From JAKLKS01 sp964370855 (GTDB lineage Bacteria > Planctomycetota > JAJSAM01 > JAKLKS01): DNA of 64,000 nucleotides. A model generated the notes under the pieces. That model was not told where the DNA came from. It worked only from the letters and a program-made list of their open reading frames with translations, and ran no database searches. This document shows positions 26,170-34,900 of this stretch, piece after piece. The DNA is taken from the NCBI GenBank assembly GCA_964370855.1, contig CAYJMF010000005.1, positions 1 through 64,000 on the forward strand, written 5' to 3'. Positions within the stretch are counted from its first letter, which is position 1, and each line of letters opens with the position of its first letter. Position numbers and translations under genes: made by a program.

Positions 26170-27555
26170 TCAGAAAGCAATGCCCCCGGCGGACTCCCGA
26201 TAGGGCGTCATGGAAGGATCGAGCTGAACCTTGTCCGCGAGTTCTGGCAACCTACCTTCGATGAAGCGGATGAATTCCTTTGCGGCGCCGACGGCAGCCG
26301 ACGCCTCAGGATACGTGAAGGTCCGGACGCCGCGATGAACCGCTGAGTTCCTCTTGTCGTAGAGGTCAGACTCCCACCGTTGGTAAAGGGCCGTACCGAG
26401 GAGAGGCTGAAACACCCGTCCCCTCGACGCCTCGAGCCGTTCCGTGAGCTCTTCCAAGCGCCTGATCCTGTTCTTCGGGCCCCTGAAGTTCTGCTCGTCC
26501 TCCAGGCGTCGCAGGACCTCTGCCTCCGTAATGCCCTCGAGTGCCATGAGCCCGAGGAGCCGGTGAATCGTGTGGACCTCACACGCGGTCTGGGCGTGGA
26601 TGATGGCGAGCCGATAGTCGCGTGTCACCTGAAGTGCCCGTAGCGCCTCGAAAACCAGCTCGTAGGAGAGAAGTGGGACGTAGGGGTCTTGGATGAACTC
26701 GGAGAACCAGTCGAAGCCTTCCTTCGTGAACGCCAATGGTGGGGTAGAGATGAGCGCTTCCAGGCTGTTCAAGCGAAGGGTGTTCGCAGACCCATGGCCG
26801 AGGACCGTCCGGAAGTCCCTCCCCCGGGTGAGTGACTGGAACAGCTCCGCCGCTGGACGTCCCACTTCCTCCGGCGCCAACGGACTCGTGTGGCTCACCG
26901 CGAAGTAGAAGTTCGAGTCGTGCGAGACATGCCCGATCCGAGGGTCTCCCGTGAGAATCCGGTACTTGTCCAGAAACGGATTCAGAATCTCTCCGACCCG
27001 CCGCATCGAAGCGCCACCTTCAAGCGCCGCTGCCAGATCGTCCGCCAGGTAGGTGACCGACACCTCGGAGTAGAACTTGCACTCCGCGAATCCGCCGTCG
27101 GATCCCGTGTTGACATTCAGCGAGGCGTGCTCCGCGCCATCGCGGGTGACGTTGGTCATCACATACGACCGCTTCTCGCGGGGTCGGCTCAACGGCTCCG
27201 CAGCCCTCCGCAGAGTCTCGAAGGACGTCGGCCCCTGGATCGGTCGGTCCCGGAAAAAGCACCGGGAACCCTCCCGCTGACCGATCGTCAGCGCCGCGAC
27301 TCCCTTCACCGGGTCGTGAACGAGGAAGGAGGCGTTGGGGGTGACCAGTGGGAACGGAACATCCAGCAGCACAGCCACGAATCCCGGCTCGTTCGTAACG
27401 GCGGGCAGAGGAACGGGAGTCACTGGCGCTGCCGCGCGAATCGCGGCAGGCGGGGGGTTACTCGACGGGACACCCTGGATCGTCCACGCCTTCGTGGGAG
27501 TCCCATCTTCTCGCGCACGACGATTCCGTCGCTTCTTCTTGTGCCGCCTGCTCAC
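26170..27555 (-). CDS. protein with a C-terminal HEPN-type RN...H motif, unknown
   Basis: The 461-residue protein has a very basic N-terminus (SRRHKKKRRNRRARE), a middle of unknown fold, and a helical C-terminus. There YDKRNSAVHRGVRTF supplies the Rx4H pattern of HEPN RNases, followed by a long helix (EASAAVGAAKEFIRFIE). HEPN domains are common RNA-cleaving effectors in defence and toxin systems; that role here is inferred from one motif. GTG at 27555 is the start, with GGGAGGA at good spacing. It is divergent from the gene at 27867 and next to the tRNA and the defence operon. Confidence 0.55.
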   Translation of the reverse strand: MSRRHKKKRRNRRAREDGTPTKAWTIQGVPSSNPPPAAIRAAAPVTPVPLPAVTNEPGFVAVLLDVPFPLVTPNASFLVHDPVKGVAALTIGQREGSRCFFRDRPIQGPTSFETLRRAAEPLSRPREKRSYVMTNVTRDGAEHASLNVNTGSDGGFAECKFYSEVSVTYLADDLAAALEGGASMRRVGEILNPFLDKYRILTGDPRIGHVSHDSNFYFAVSHTSPLAPEEVGRPAAELFQSLTRGRDFRTVLGHGSANTLRLNSLEALISTPPLAFTKEGFDWFSEFIQDPYVPLLSYELVFEALRALQVTRDYRLAIIHAQTACEVHTIHRLLGLMALEGITEAEVLRRLEDEQNFRGPKNRIRRLEELTERLEASRGRVFQPLLGTALYQRWESDLYDKRNSAVHRGVRTFTYPEASAAVGAAKEFIRFIEGRLPELADKVQLDPSMTPYRESAGGIAF

Positions 27556-27690
27556 TCAAGGTCCTCCCAGTGCTCCCCCGTCCAGAGGATCCTACGCGCT
27601 CGGCGAGGACTTGGACGGGGTCCTGCAGACCGACTGCCTCTGCTTCCTTCCAGACATGTAGCACATAGCCGAAGAGTCGTGTGTCGCTGC
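27552..27690 (-). pseudogene. possible frameshifted remnant of a short gene
   Basis: Leftward, one frame reads SDTRLFGYVLHVWKEAEAV and on to LAERVG; a neighbouring frame continues ILWTGEHWEDLE and stops with TGA overlapping the GTG of the HEPN-type gene. The two pieces could be one coupled small gene broken by a single-base indel near 27593. The composition makes this suggestive only. Confidence 0.2.
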
Positions 27691-27699
27691 CGCTGGGTG

Positions 27700-27719
27700 A
27701 GAGAAACCGGGAGGGACAC
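27700..27719. repeat. dispersed GGGACAC repeat, copy 4 (divergent)
   Basis: AGAGAAACCGGGAGGGACAC matches copy 3 at 18 of 20 positions, with the left half-unit decayed. It lies in the divergent spacer between the HEPN-type gene and the gene at 27867. Confidence 0.4.
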
Positions 27720-27866
27720 GAACCCGGGCTCTCGTCTCCGCGGCGTCCCACCCACGCGGTAGGCTGCCGGGGTCTGGTCATTGCAGATCCTCGAGACGCG
27801 GCTGGCCCTCTGCCGGACCGGTTCTGGCGTCGCGCGGTCCGCAACCTTTATGCCAGGAGGCCACCC

Positions 27867-29078
27867 GTGAGTGGGCTGGAACCGAAGAGCGCTCGACCAG
27901 ATTCTCCTCAGCCGGACCTTCCCCGGATTCGGCAGACGGGCGAGTGGTGGTCGAACCCGTGGTTCTTCGACCCGAGCGTCCTCCGAGCACTCGGCGTCAC
28001 CGAGGCCCTGATCTACTCAGCCATCGAACGCATTCGCCCCCTGTTCCCCGCTGAATGGTATGCCGAACAGGAGCGGAAGTTGGATGCCCGGGAGGAGTGG
28101 CATCCGGCTCTCGGACGACTCACGATGGGAGGGCTCATGGGAGTAGGCGGCCTACTCGAGCTCGCCGAGGTCATCGACGCCATCGCAGGTGCCCGCAAGG
28201 GTGCCCCCGGGATCCGGACTCGCCTGCTGACCGCGGGCGAGTTCTCCGGCGCCATGAGCGAAGGGTGCATCGCGCGGCTCCTGCGACGGGACGGTCTCCC
28301 CTATTCATTCGAGGGTCGTACCGGCAGCGACGGACCGAGGCACGACCTCAGCGTTCACTCGGAGGTCCCATTCTGCATTGAAGTCAGCCGCGTGCTTGAC
28401 CGATGGGACGAGGGACCGATCGCACTTCTCACGAACCGGGTCATGCACGCACTATCGACGCGCCTGACCGGGCGGAACTTCGTGGCCAAGATTGACGGCG
28501 ACCTCGTGCAATTCCTGCCCGGCCTCCGTTCAGATCGGCTCCCCGCGGAACTGCGCTTCGACCTGATGCTCGCGGGCTGGCTCGCGGATGGGTTTGTGAC
28601 GCGCATCCTCGAGGAGGCCGGCCATCGGAGCGAGGAGTTCACGGTTGAGGAACCCGGACTTGGCACGGTTTGCGTCTCTGCAGCGGAGGTCGCTGCGGAT
28701 CCCGCGCAAGCAACGCGAACCCAGAGCGAGCTCCACGGCCCCCCCATCGATCCGACGAACATGGTTCGCAGGGTGATCCTCGCGGTCCTCGACAAGGCGA
28801 CCCGCCAGCTTCCGAAGGCACAGCCAGGAGTCGTCGCGCTCTCCGTCCCCTACGGCTCGCTGGACCTCTCCTTCACCGAGGCGGTCCTCCAGTCCACGAT
28901 GGTGAGTGGGAGGGAGCACCTTGAGCATCTCTCGGGGGTCCTCCTCAAGGCCAGCGTCTCGGGTCCGGAGGGCGCCACCTCCACGCTGACGCCCATCGAG
29001 AATCCGGCAGCCCGCGTCGGCCTCCGGGCACTCCCATGGGCAACGCTCCATGGGGTCACCACAGTGCGCTGCTTCTGA
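27867..29078 (+). CDS. island protein of unknown function
   Basis: The 403-residue protein starts at GTG 27867, directly after a perfect AGGAGG at 27855-27860; the longer upstream frame has no such signal. No family is recognised. Residues around the centre read HDLSVHSEVPFCIEVSRVLD, whose Asp, Glu-Val and strand pattern loosely recalls a PD-(D/E)xK nuclease core, but the final Lys is Ser. Trp-rich segments (GEWWSNPWFFDPS) lie near the N-terminus. It converges with the defence operon, the stops being about 40 bp apart. A nuclease or sensor role is speculation. Confidence 0.55.
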   Translation: MSGLEPKSARPDSPQPDLPRIRQTGEWWSNPWFFDPSVLRALGVTEALIYSAIERIRPLFPAEWYAEQERKLDAREEWHPALGRLTMGGLMGVGGLLELAEVIDAIAGARKGAPGIRTRLLTAGEFSGAMSEGCIARLLRRDGLPYSFEGRTGSDGPRHDLSVHSEVPFCIEVSRVLDRWDEGPIALLTNRVMHALSTRLTGRNFVAKIDGDLVQFLPGLRSDRLPAELRFDLMLAGWLADGFVTRILEEAGHRSEEFTVEEPGLGTVCVSAAEVAADPAQATRTQSELHGPPIDPTNMVRRVILAVLDKATRQLPKAQPGVVALSVPYGSLDLSFTEAVLQSTMVSGREHLEHLSGVLLKASVSGPEGATSTLTPIENPAARVGLRALPWATLHGVTTVRCF

Positions 29079-29120
29079 CCCGATTGCCGGCGACTCGAGG
29101 TCAGATAGGGGCCCGGAGGA

Positions 29121-29888
29121 TTACCCCAAACCCTTGAAGAGGTGCTGTCGATGCCACGGGAGGTACTTCGAGTGCGCCTCCGTCAGCCCCTCCACTCGGA
29201 GCGGGGTGGCGAGGCCGAGCAGTGCTCGGTCCCCGGTGGCGAGCGCGCCGGCCACGAGTACGGTCCCATCCTGAGCCACGGTGATGAACCCACGGTCGAA
29301 TGCAGCATCGAGATTCGGAGCGAGAAGGACTCCGTTGAAGACGTCGAGCCTCTCGGCATCGGACTCGCAGTCGGCCCAAGGCTTGATGTGACTCGCGCGG
29401 AGCAGCTCGGGGACGGCAAGGCCGGTGATTGCGCAGCGGCCCTCCCAGTAGTCGAGGAGTCTGTCGCGGAAGATGTCCTGGCCCACGCGCTGCACCACGA
29501 GGCGCTCGGCCTCAGTTCGTCGAGGGAGGCTGGCAGTCCGCTCCTGGAACGCCCGGAGGGGCTCGTCGGGAAGTGCCCTGCCGAGTTGGAACGTCCGGCG
29601 GACAAGCGTGTGCAACGACGGGAGATCACCGACCGTCCGTGCGGCTACCCCTCCCGAGGGGAGGTCCCCTGCGTACGGGGAGCCGGTTTCACTGCTTGCC
29701 GCGAGGACGCCGGCGCGGGACACCGCCAGTGCGAATCCCCCTCCATCAGCCGGGGAGACCCAGATTCGTAGTCCCGACTGGCTGGTCCCGAACCCGAGCC
29801 AATTCCCGTCCTCGCCTCGGCTGAGATCGAACCCGTTGTCCAGTGCGATCTTCTCGATCCGCGTTCGGTCGACGTGGCTCTGAGTCAT
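29121..29888 (-). CDS. HNH endonuclease (HNH_2 type)
   Basis: The 255-residue protein has an N-terminal region of unknown fold and a C-terminal HNH nuclease: CAITGLAVPELLRASHIKPW, the first His pair, then NGVLLAPNLDAAFDRGFI with the central Asn and distal site. This is the HNH_2 form found in restriction and defence enzymes. It is the last gene of the leftward operon. Its ATG at 29888 overlaps the stop of the preceding HNH gene (ATGA), so it is translationally coupled. A third component beyond a Septu-like pair is unusual. Confidence 0.8.
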   Translation of the reverse strand: MTQSHVDRTRIEKIALDNGFDLSRGEDGNWLGFGTSQSGLRIWVSPADGGGFALAVSRAGVLAASSETGSPYAGDLPSGGVAARTVGDLPSLHTLVRRTFQLGRALPDEPLRAFQERTASLPRRTEAERLVVQRVGQDIFRDRLLDYWEGRCAITGLAVPELLRASHIKPWADCESDAERLDVFNGVLLAPNLDAAFDRGFITVAQDGTVLVAGALATGDRALLGLATPLRVEGLTEAHSKYLPWHRQHLFKGLG

Positions 29889-30616
29889 CGACCCTTCCCA
29901 AGTGCACCGCGCAGGCAAGCCACGCGGGCACTGACGAAGTCCGGGAGTGGATTGCTGGTCAAATGCTGGCGGGCACGAGCATTCCTCTCGGATCGAGAAG
30001 TTGGCCGACCAGCGACCATCGGACCTCCCGGAATGCCCTCGTCGTTCATCACCGCCTTCCGGGCCTCGCGAAGACTCGGATGGTTCAGAACAACAACGCA
30101 CTCTATCGCCGCTGCCAACGAGCTGCGGAGTCCAGCCGCTATCTTCACGTCGCTTCGCACATAGACGTCGCCAGAGTTGGAGTACCCGATGTAGCGCTCG
30201 AACGACTCGACCGACGGCCAGCCCAACTCGGGATCGGTCACTGAGCCCCGAAGCGGAAGGTCTCCTTTCGCGGAGTCGCATGTCCGGAAGGTAGGACACG
30301 AGAGATACAGATTTCGCCAGTCGAGAGCTCGGCCCGGATCCCGGGATAGCGCGATCCAGTGATCGATGACGGGAGGTCCGGACGATTCCTTCACCCGTCG
30401 CTCGCAGAACACGCAGAGAGCCCCCTGCTCGACGTACATGACCCTCCTCAACGAACTCTTTTCGAGGCGCTCATACCGACCTCGTGCATGTCCTGACTTG
30501 TTCGCCGCCGTAGGCAAGGTCTTGAGAAGCTCTCTCTCTGCGCTCTTCAACGAGCACGGCACCTGCCCGGCAGGGCTGACATTGCTCGGGGGCAGTCCCT
30601 TGGCAATCCGCCTCAT
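29885..30616 (-). CDS. PtuB-like HNH nuclease
   Basis: The 243-residue protein resembles the TIGR02646/PtuB group: CVFCERRV near residue 68, IDHWIALSRDP with the catalytic His, and DWRNLYLSCPTFRTCDSAKG with Asn and a second Cys pair. In Septu defence PtuB is the nuclease that works in complex with the ATPase PtuA, cutting nucleic acid during phage infection. Here it overlaps the PtuA-like gene and the next HNH gene by 4 bp on each side, so all three are probably made in fixed ratio. Confidence 0.8.
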   Translation of the reverse strand: MRRIAKGLPPSNVSPAGQVPCSLKSAERELLKTLPTAANKSGHARGRYERLEKSSLRRVMYVEQGALCVFCERRVKESSGPPVIDHWIALSRDPGRALDWRNLYLSCPTFRTCDSAKGDLPLRGSVTDPELGWPSVESFERYIGYSNSGDVYVRSDVKIAAGLRSSLAAAIECVVVLNHPSLREARKAVMNDEGIPGGPMVAGRPTSRSERNARARQHLTSNPLPDFVSARVACLRGALGKGR

Positions 30617-31917
30617 CGACGGTTTCGAGGACTGGGCTTCCTTCGGTTCGGCTTCCTACGGATTGGTGTCCGCGGGATCGCCTCGATCAGGCCCCTTGTC
30701 CGGATGATCTCGGGATCTTCATCCCCCCACAAGTCCACGAGCCGCGCGTGAAGCTCTTCCGCCTTGCTTCGGGCTCGACCGTCGATGGCAGAGTACAACT
30801 CTCGGAGCATCCGACTCCCCTGATCGTCGCGGTCGTCGGTATCCATGCTGTCTCGGAGGATCGCGTTGGTGTCGCGCCCCTCGACGAGGACTTTTCCCGG
30901 TATGAGCTTTCCGTTCACCAGGCGGCGCACCTGCCGGTTCTTGACGCTGCTGAGAACCTGTGGCGAGTGGGTGGAGACGACGAACTGGAGGCTGGGGAAC
31001 GCCTCGCACAACCGGGGGAGCGCGACTCTCTGCCAGCGAGGATGGAGGTGAAGGTCAATCTCGTCGATGAGGACAACTCCCTCAACCTTCAGAGGCGCGT
31101 CGGCCCCGTCTGTCTCGTTGAGCATCACCGCTCGCCGGGCAATGTCCGCGACGAGGGCGATGAAGACGTGGTAGCCGTCCGACAGTTGGGCCCACTGAGC
31201 TTCTCTGCCCGCCTTGAACCTGACGATCGGACTCTGCCGAACCGGGTCGTACCAGGCATTCTCAACCCCCGGAGTCGCGCGGACGGTCGCCTCCATCACT
31301 GCCTTGTCGAAAAACCGCTTCGGCTCGTTCTGGCGCTCTCGGGCAATGTCCCCGAGCATTTCGTCCTGGAGCCACTGGAGGAGGGGCGCATCCGAGAGCG
31401 AGGGCTCAAGCGAGCCGGCGTACCCCTCCCACCGGTCAAGCGTATGGGTGGCGCGCTGGCGAGTTGCGGAGGCTCGCTGCAGTCGGTTGACCCCGTACCA
31501 TGCGAAGAGAGGCCACCGGGTCCCCGGCGATCGAATCCTCTCCATCGCTTCCGTGATTGCACTGTGCTTCTTCGTGGTCCTCCTCGACGCGGGATGGACG
31601 GAGGTGGACCAGGCCGTTGTCGGGGCAGTGCCACCCTCGGCCACCCAGGTCAAGCCGCACGGTCCCGCGGGCTCGGCTCTCCCCCCCTTCTTGCCCTGGA
31701 TCTGCCTGGGATCGTCAGCAGGATCCAGGCGCGTAGCACTGGGCGCCTCACCCCGAACGCAGGGGGCGAGCCCCATGGCGAGCGCGGTGAGAAGTGCCGT
31801 CTTCCCGTTCCCGTTCTCGGCGAAGAGGACGGTAAGGTCCGGTTCGAGCGGCATGTCCAGATCCTCGAAGCACCGGAAGTTGACTGCCAGAACCCTCTTC
31901 AGGCGAAACGCGTTCAT
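30613..31917 (-). CDS. PtuA-like ABC/AAA ATPase
   Basis: The 434-residue protein has FRCFEDLDMPL, Walker A AENGNGKTALL at about residues 34-44, Walker B with VVLIDEIDLHLHPRWQR near residue 280 and the switch VSTHSPQVLSS. This is the OLD/AAA_21 arrangement found in Septu PtuA, the sensor that controls the PtuB nuclease. A basic tail (RRKPNRRKPSPRNRR) ends it. The ATG overlaps the stop of the methyltransferase gene by 4 bp. That links a Septu-like module directly into the helicase-methylase operon. Confidence 0.85.
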   Translation of the reverse strand: MNAFRLKRVLAVNFRCFEDLDMPLEPDLTVLFAENGNGKTALLTALAMGLAPCVRGEAPSATRLDPADDPRQIQGKKGGRAEPAGPCGLTWVAEGGTAPTTAWSTSVHPASRRTTKKHSAITEAMERIRSPGTRWPLFAWYGVNRLQRASATRQRATHTLDRWEGYAGSLEPSLSDAPLLQWLQDEMLGDIARERQNEPKRFFDKAVMEATVRATPGVENAWYDPVRQSPIVRFKAGREAQWAQLSDGYHVFIALVADIARRAVMLNETDGADAPLKVEGVVLIDEIDLHLHPRWQRVALPRLCEAFPSLQFVVSTHSPQVLSSVKNRQVRRLVNGKLIPGKVLVEGRDTNAILRDSMDTDDRDDQGSRMLRELYSAIDGRARSKAEELHARLVDLWGDEDPEIIRTRGLIEAIPRTPIRRKPNRRKPSPRNRR

Positions 31918-34900
31918 TTCGCTCTCCGCGGCGGCGCTAGGGGTGAGGCGTATATCCTACCGGACTCGGCAGCTTTGGCCAGAGCGTCGTAGGTCTCGAG
32001 GATTACACGCTTCGTACGATACTCGCGATGGGTGCGAATGTCATTGCGCTGAAGGACCGGGAAAGTGTCCAAGATGTGGTCAGCATCGTTCCTGGAGATG
32101 CCGTAGAGGTGGAGGAACGCGGCGTCGAGTTCACAGCGCAGCTGGAATCTCCGATCAGGAGACCACTCGAACGGGGGGCCCACCTCGCCGCAATCTGCAG
32201 CGAACGACTGGAGATCGTGCGAGGTGTAGAGGAGTTCGACGACTCGTGGACGAATCCAGTCCGCCACCTTCATGCCCCCTAGGAAGCTAGGGCTCGCGCC
32301 AAACGCCGCCGGCGAAAGGACAGGAAGCTGCTTGACGATGAAGTACGTCATCGAGACCGCCCCGATCTTCTGTCGCGCGGCATAGTCAAGGACGAGGCTA
32401 CAGAGGTTCGCGTACAGGCCACACACGGTCCGCGCCGCTGCGGCCGGGAATCCCAAGGGCAGCTTGTGCCCCACAGCCGCCCGAGGGACGATTGCGGAAA
32501 TCAGAGTCCGGACCTGGGCCGCGCCCGTCACATCCCTCCACCCGAGCATCCACTGTTTGTCCCAGACTCCTTCCAACCGAGCCTCAACTTCTCCGTTTGA
32601 GACCCAGTACCTGGGGAGCGTCACCTGCCGGGAGTCACTGTGTGCCTTGTCGTCGAGTTCGGGCAGCTTCCCCTGGTTGGCTTGCGCCTCGGTCTGGCCC
32701 TCGTAGGTTCCGAATCGGTGATCGAAGTGGTGGACCATCTTCGCCTCGTAGAGAGGCAGCATCACTTCCTTCCCCTTGACGAAGCGATTGCCGTCGAGCT
32801 TCCACCCGGCGGATTCGAGTTCTCCCAACTGGCGGAAGAGGCCGGAGTCGTTCGCCATGTGGAACATTGCCATGAACCGCAAGCCCCACGGATTTCCGTC
32901 CGGAGAGTCCTCACGCCACAGCACACCGGCTCGCCGGTACATCGCGAGGTTGATCTCCGCATCTCTTCGGGACCGGAAGGTCGGGCAAGTGCGCGTATTA
33001 GGATTCAGCGTCGCGAAGTCCTCTGGACTCAGCGACACATGGCGGTCCTGCTCACGAATGTCGGTCGCACGCCGCGCGTAGAACACCAGGTCCGCCCGTT
33101 CCGTGGGGCCAATGGTCAGGAGGACGAATCGATACGCATGGTGCAACCCCTTGAACACCTGGTCCTCGTTCTCGAAGTGGTAGATGCTCGCCAGGGCGCT
33201 GCGATCCAGAAGGGCCTGGAAGTACTCCTTCGTCGTGTCGTCCGTGGCGATACCGCTCGGCACGATGAACCCCGCGCGCCCATGCGAGCCGAGGATCCGC
33301 CAGTTGTGCTCCGCGAACAGCGCATACGTATTGACATCACCCTTCCCGCACAGCGGGTAGCGTCCCGACGCCCTCGCAAGGTGGCTCTGTCCCTGGGCGA
33401 CCCGTGAAGCCGAGGACCACTCCTGCCAAAGCGCCGGGTTGGTCACTGGGAGCGCTTCGATGGCCTTCTTGCGCTCCGAGGCGTTTCTCGCCGTCGCAAT
33501 GGACGGGTCCCGCTGAGCGAAGAACTCCTGCTCCTGCAACTTCACCCTCTCCCACGGCGGATTCCCGAGCACCACATCGAACCCTCCGCGGGCGAACACC
33601 TGAGGGAACGCGATCTCCCAGTGGAAGAACCCGTACGCCTTGGCAAGCTGCTTCGTCGTCTCCACCAGCACAGGGGGCGGCGGCGCTTCCCGGTCCCGTA
33701 GAGAAAGCCAGACCCCCGTCGTCGGGGCCGCCTCGTAGATCGGTCCCCGCTTCTCCTTGGGCCAGACGAAGGCCGCGCACCAGGCGTCGGCGACCAGCTT
33801 CTCGTGCTCGAACACCTGCGAAGCGAGCAGCTGCCTCCACCTCTCTTCCTTCTGCGTCATTGCCCCCGCATCAGAGTCTGGAGCCTGCTCGACCTCCATC
33901 ACGGCATCCCGGAGCGATCCCGTCGCGACCTCCTGCTTGTAGCGAAAGAGCCGCTGGCCGGAGACGTCAGCCTTCTCCGTCTTTCGGAGCTCCGCGGTGA
34001 GCTTCCGATCGTCCCCCTCAAGAGGCTCCCAGGCCTCGACGGGGATACGGGAACCCATGAGCTCCTTCGTCGTCCCGATGAGCGCGTTCCCGAGGCGGAT
34101 GTGGCTCTCCAGGAAGGTGAGGGGCATCCCGGGATCGATGGACTCCATCCAGAGGCTGACCTTGCAGAGCTCCACTGCGAGCGGATTCATGTCCACGCCG
34201 TAGACGCACTGGCGGACTACGTCCCGGAGCGCATGCTGGTAGTCCCGCGGCGTCGGAGTGCCGGCGGCACGCAGGCGGGCCACCCGGTCCGCGAGGCGGC
34301 GGGCGGCCGCCAGCAGGAAGTGTCCGGAGCCGCATGCCGGATCGACGACGGACAGCTCCAGGAGGGCGTCCACAGGTCGATCCTGGTTCGCCTTAACGGT
34401 CCGATCGATGACGGGGTCGAGGGCGCTCTCCAGGAGAAGCTGCACCAGCTCCTCCGGGGTGTAGTAGCTTCCCGTCGTCTTGCGGGCGTTGCCCCGGCTC
34501 TCGTCGCCTCCCACGAACTGGAAGGACCGGCCGTCCTCCGAGATCTGCGGGACCAGCTCCAGGAGGCCCTCGTAAACGTAGCCAAGCTCGTCGGGCCCCA
34601 TGTCCCGCCAGTTCACGCGCACGAGGCCGCCGGGCTCCCGCAACCAGGCTAGGTGGAAGAGGGCGCCGAGCAGGGAGTGGTTCTCGAGGCGGGCCTTGTC
34701 GAGGTCCTCGCACTGATGGGGTGCGAACAGCCCACCGAGCGCCGGGATTCCGAGCCTGGGCTCCCCCGCCGAGAGACCCCGGAAGGTGATCTTAAGGCCC
34801 TCCCAGAGGTCCACATTGCGGTCGTGAGCGATGCGTCGGATCGCACGATCCCGCATCCGTCGCATCGCGTACCCCTCGGCGTAGAGGCTCCGCGCCTCCT

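Noticed and set aside
29204..29219. 13-base match to the reverse complement of the tRNA-Asp 3' end, as a possible attR
   Set aside because: It lies inside the HNH_2 coding sequence, is short and ends before the T-arm; chance match is the simpler explanation.
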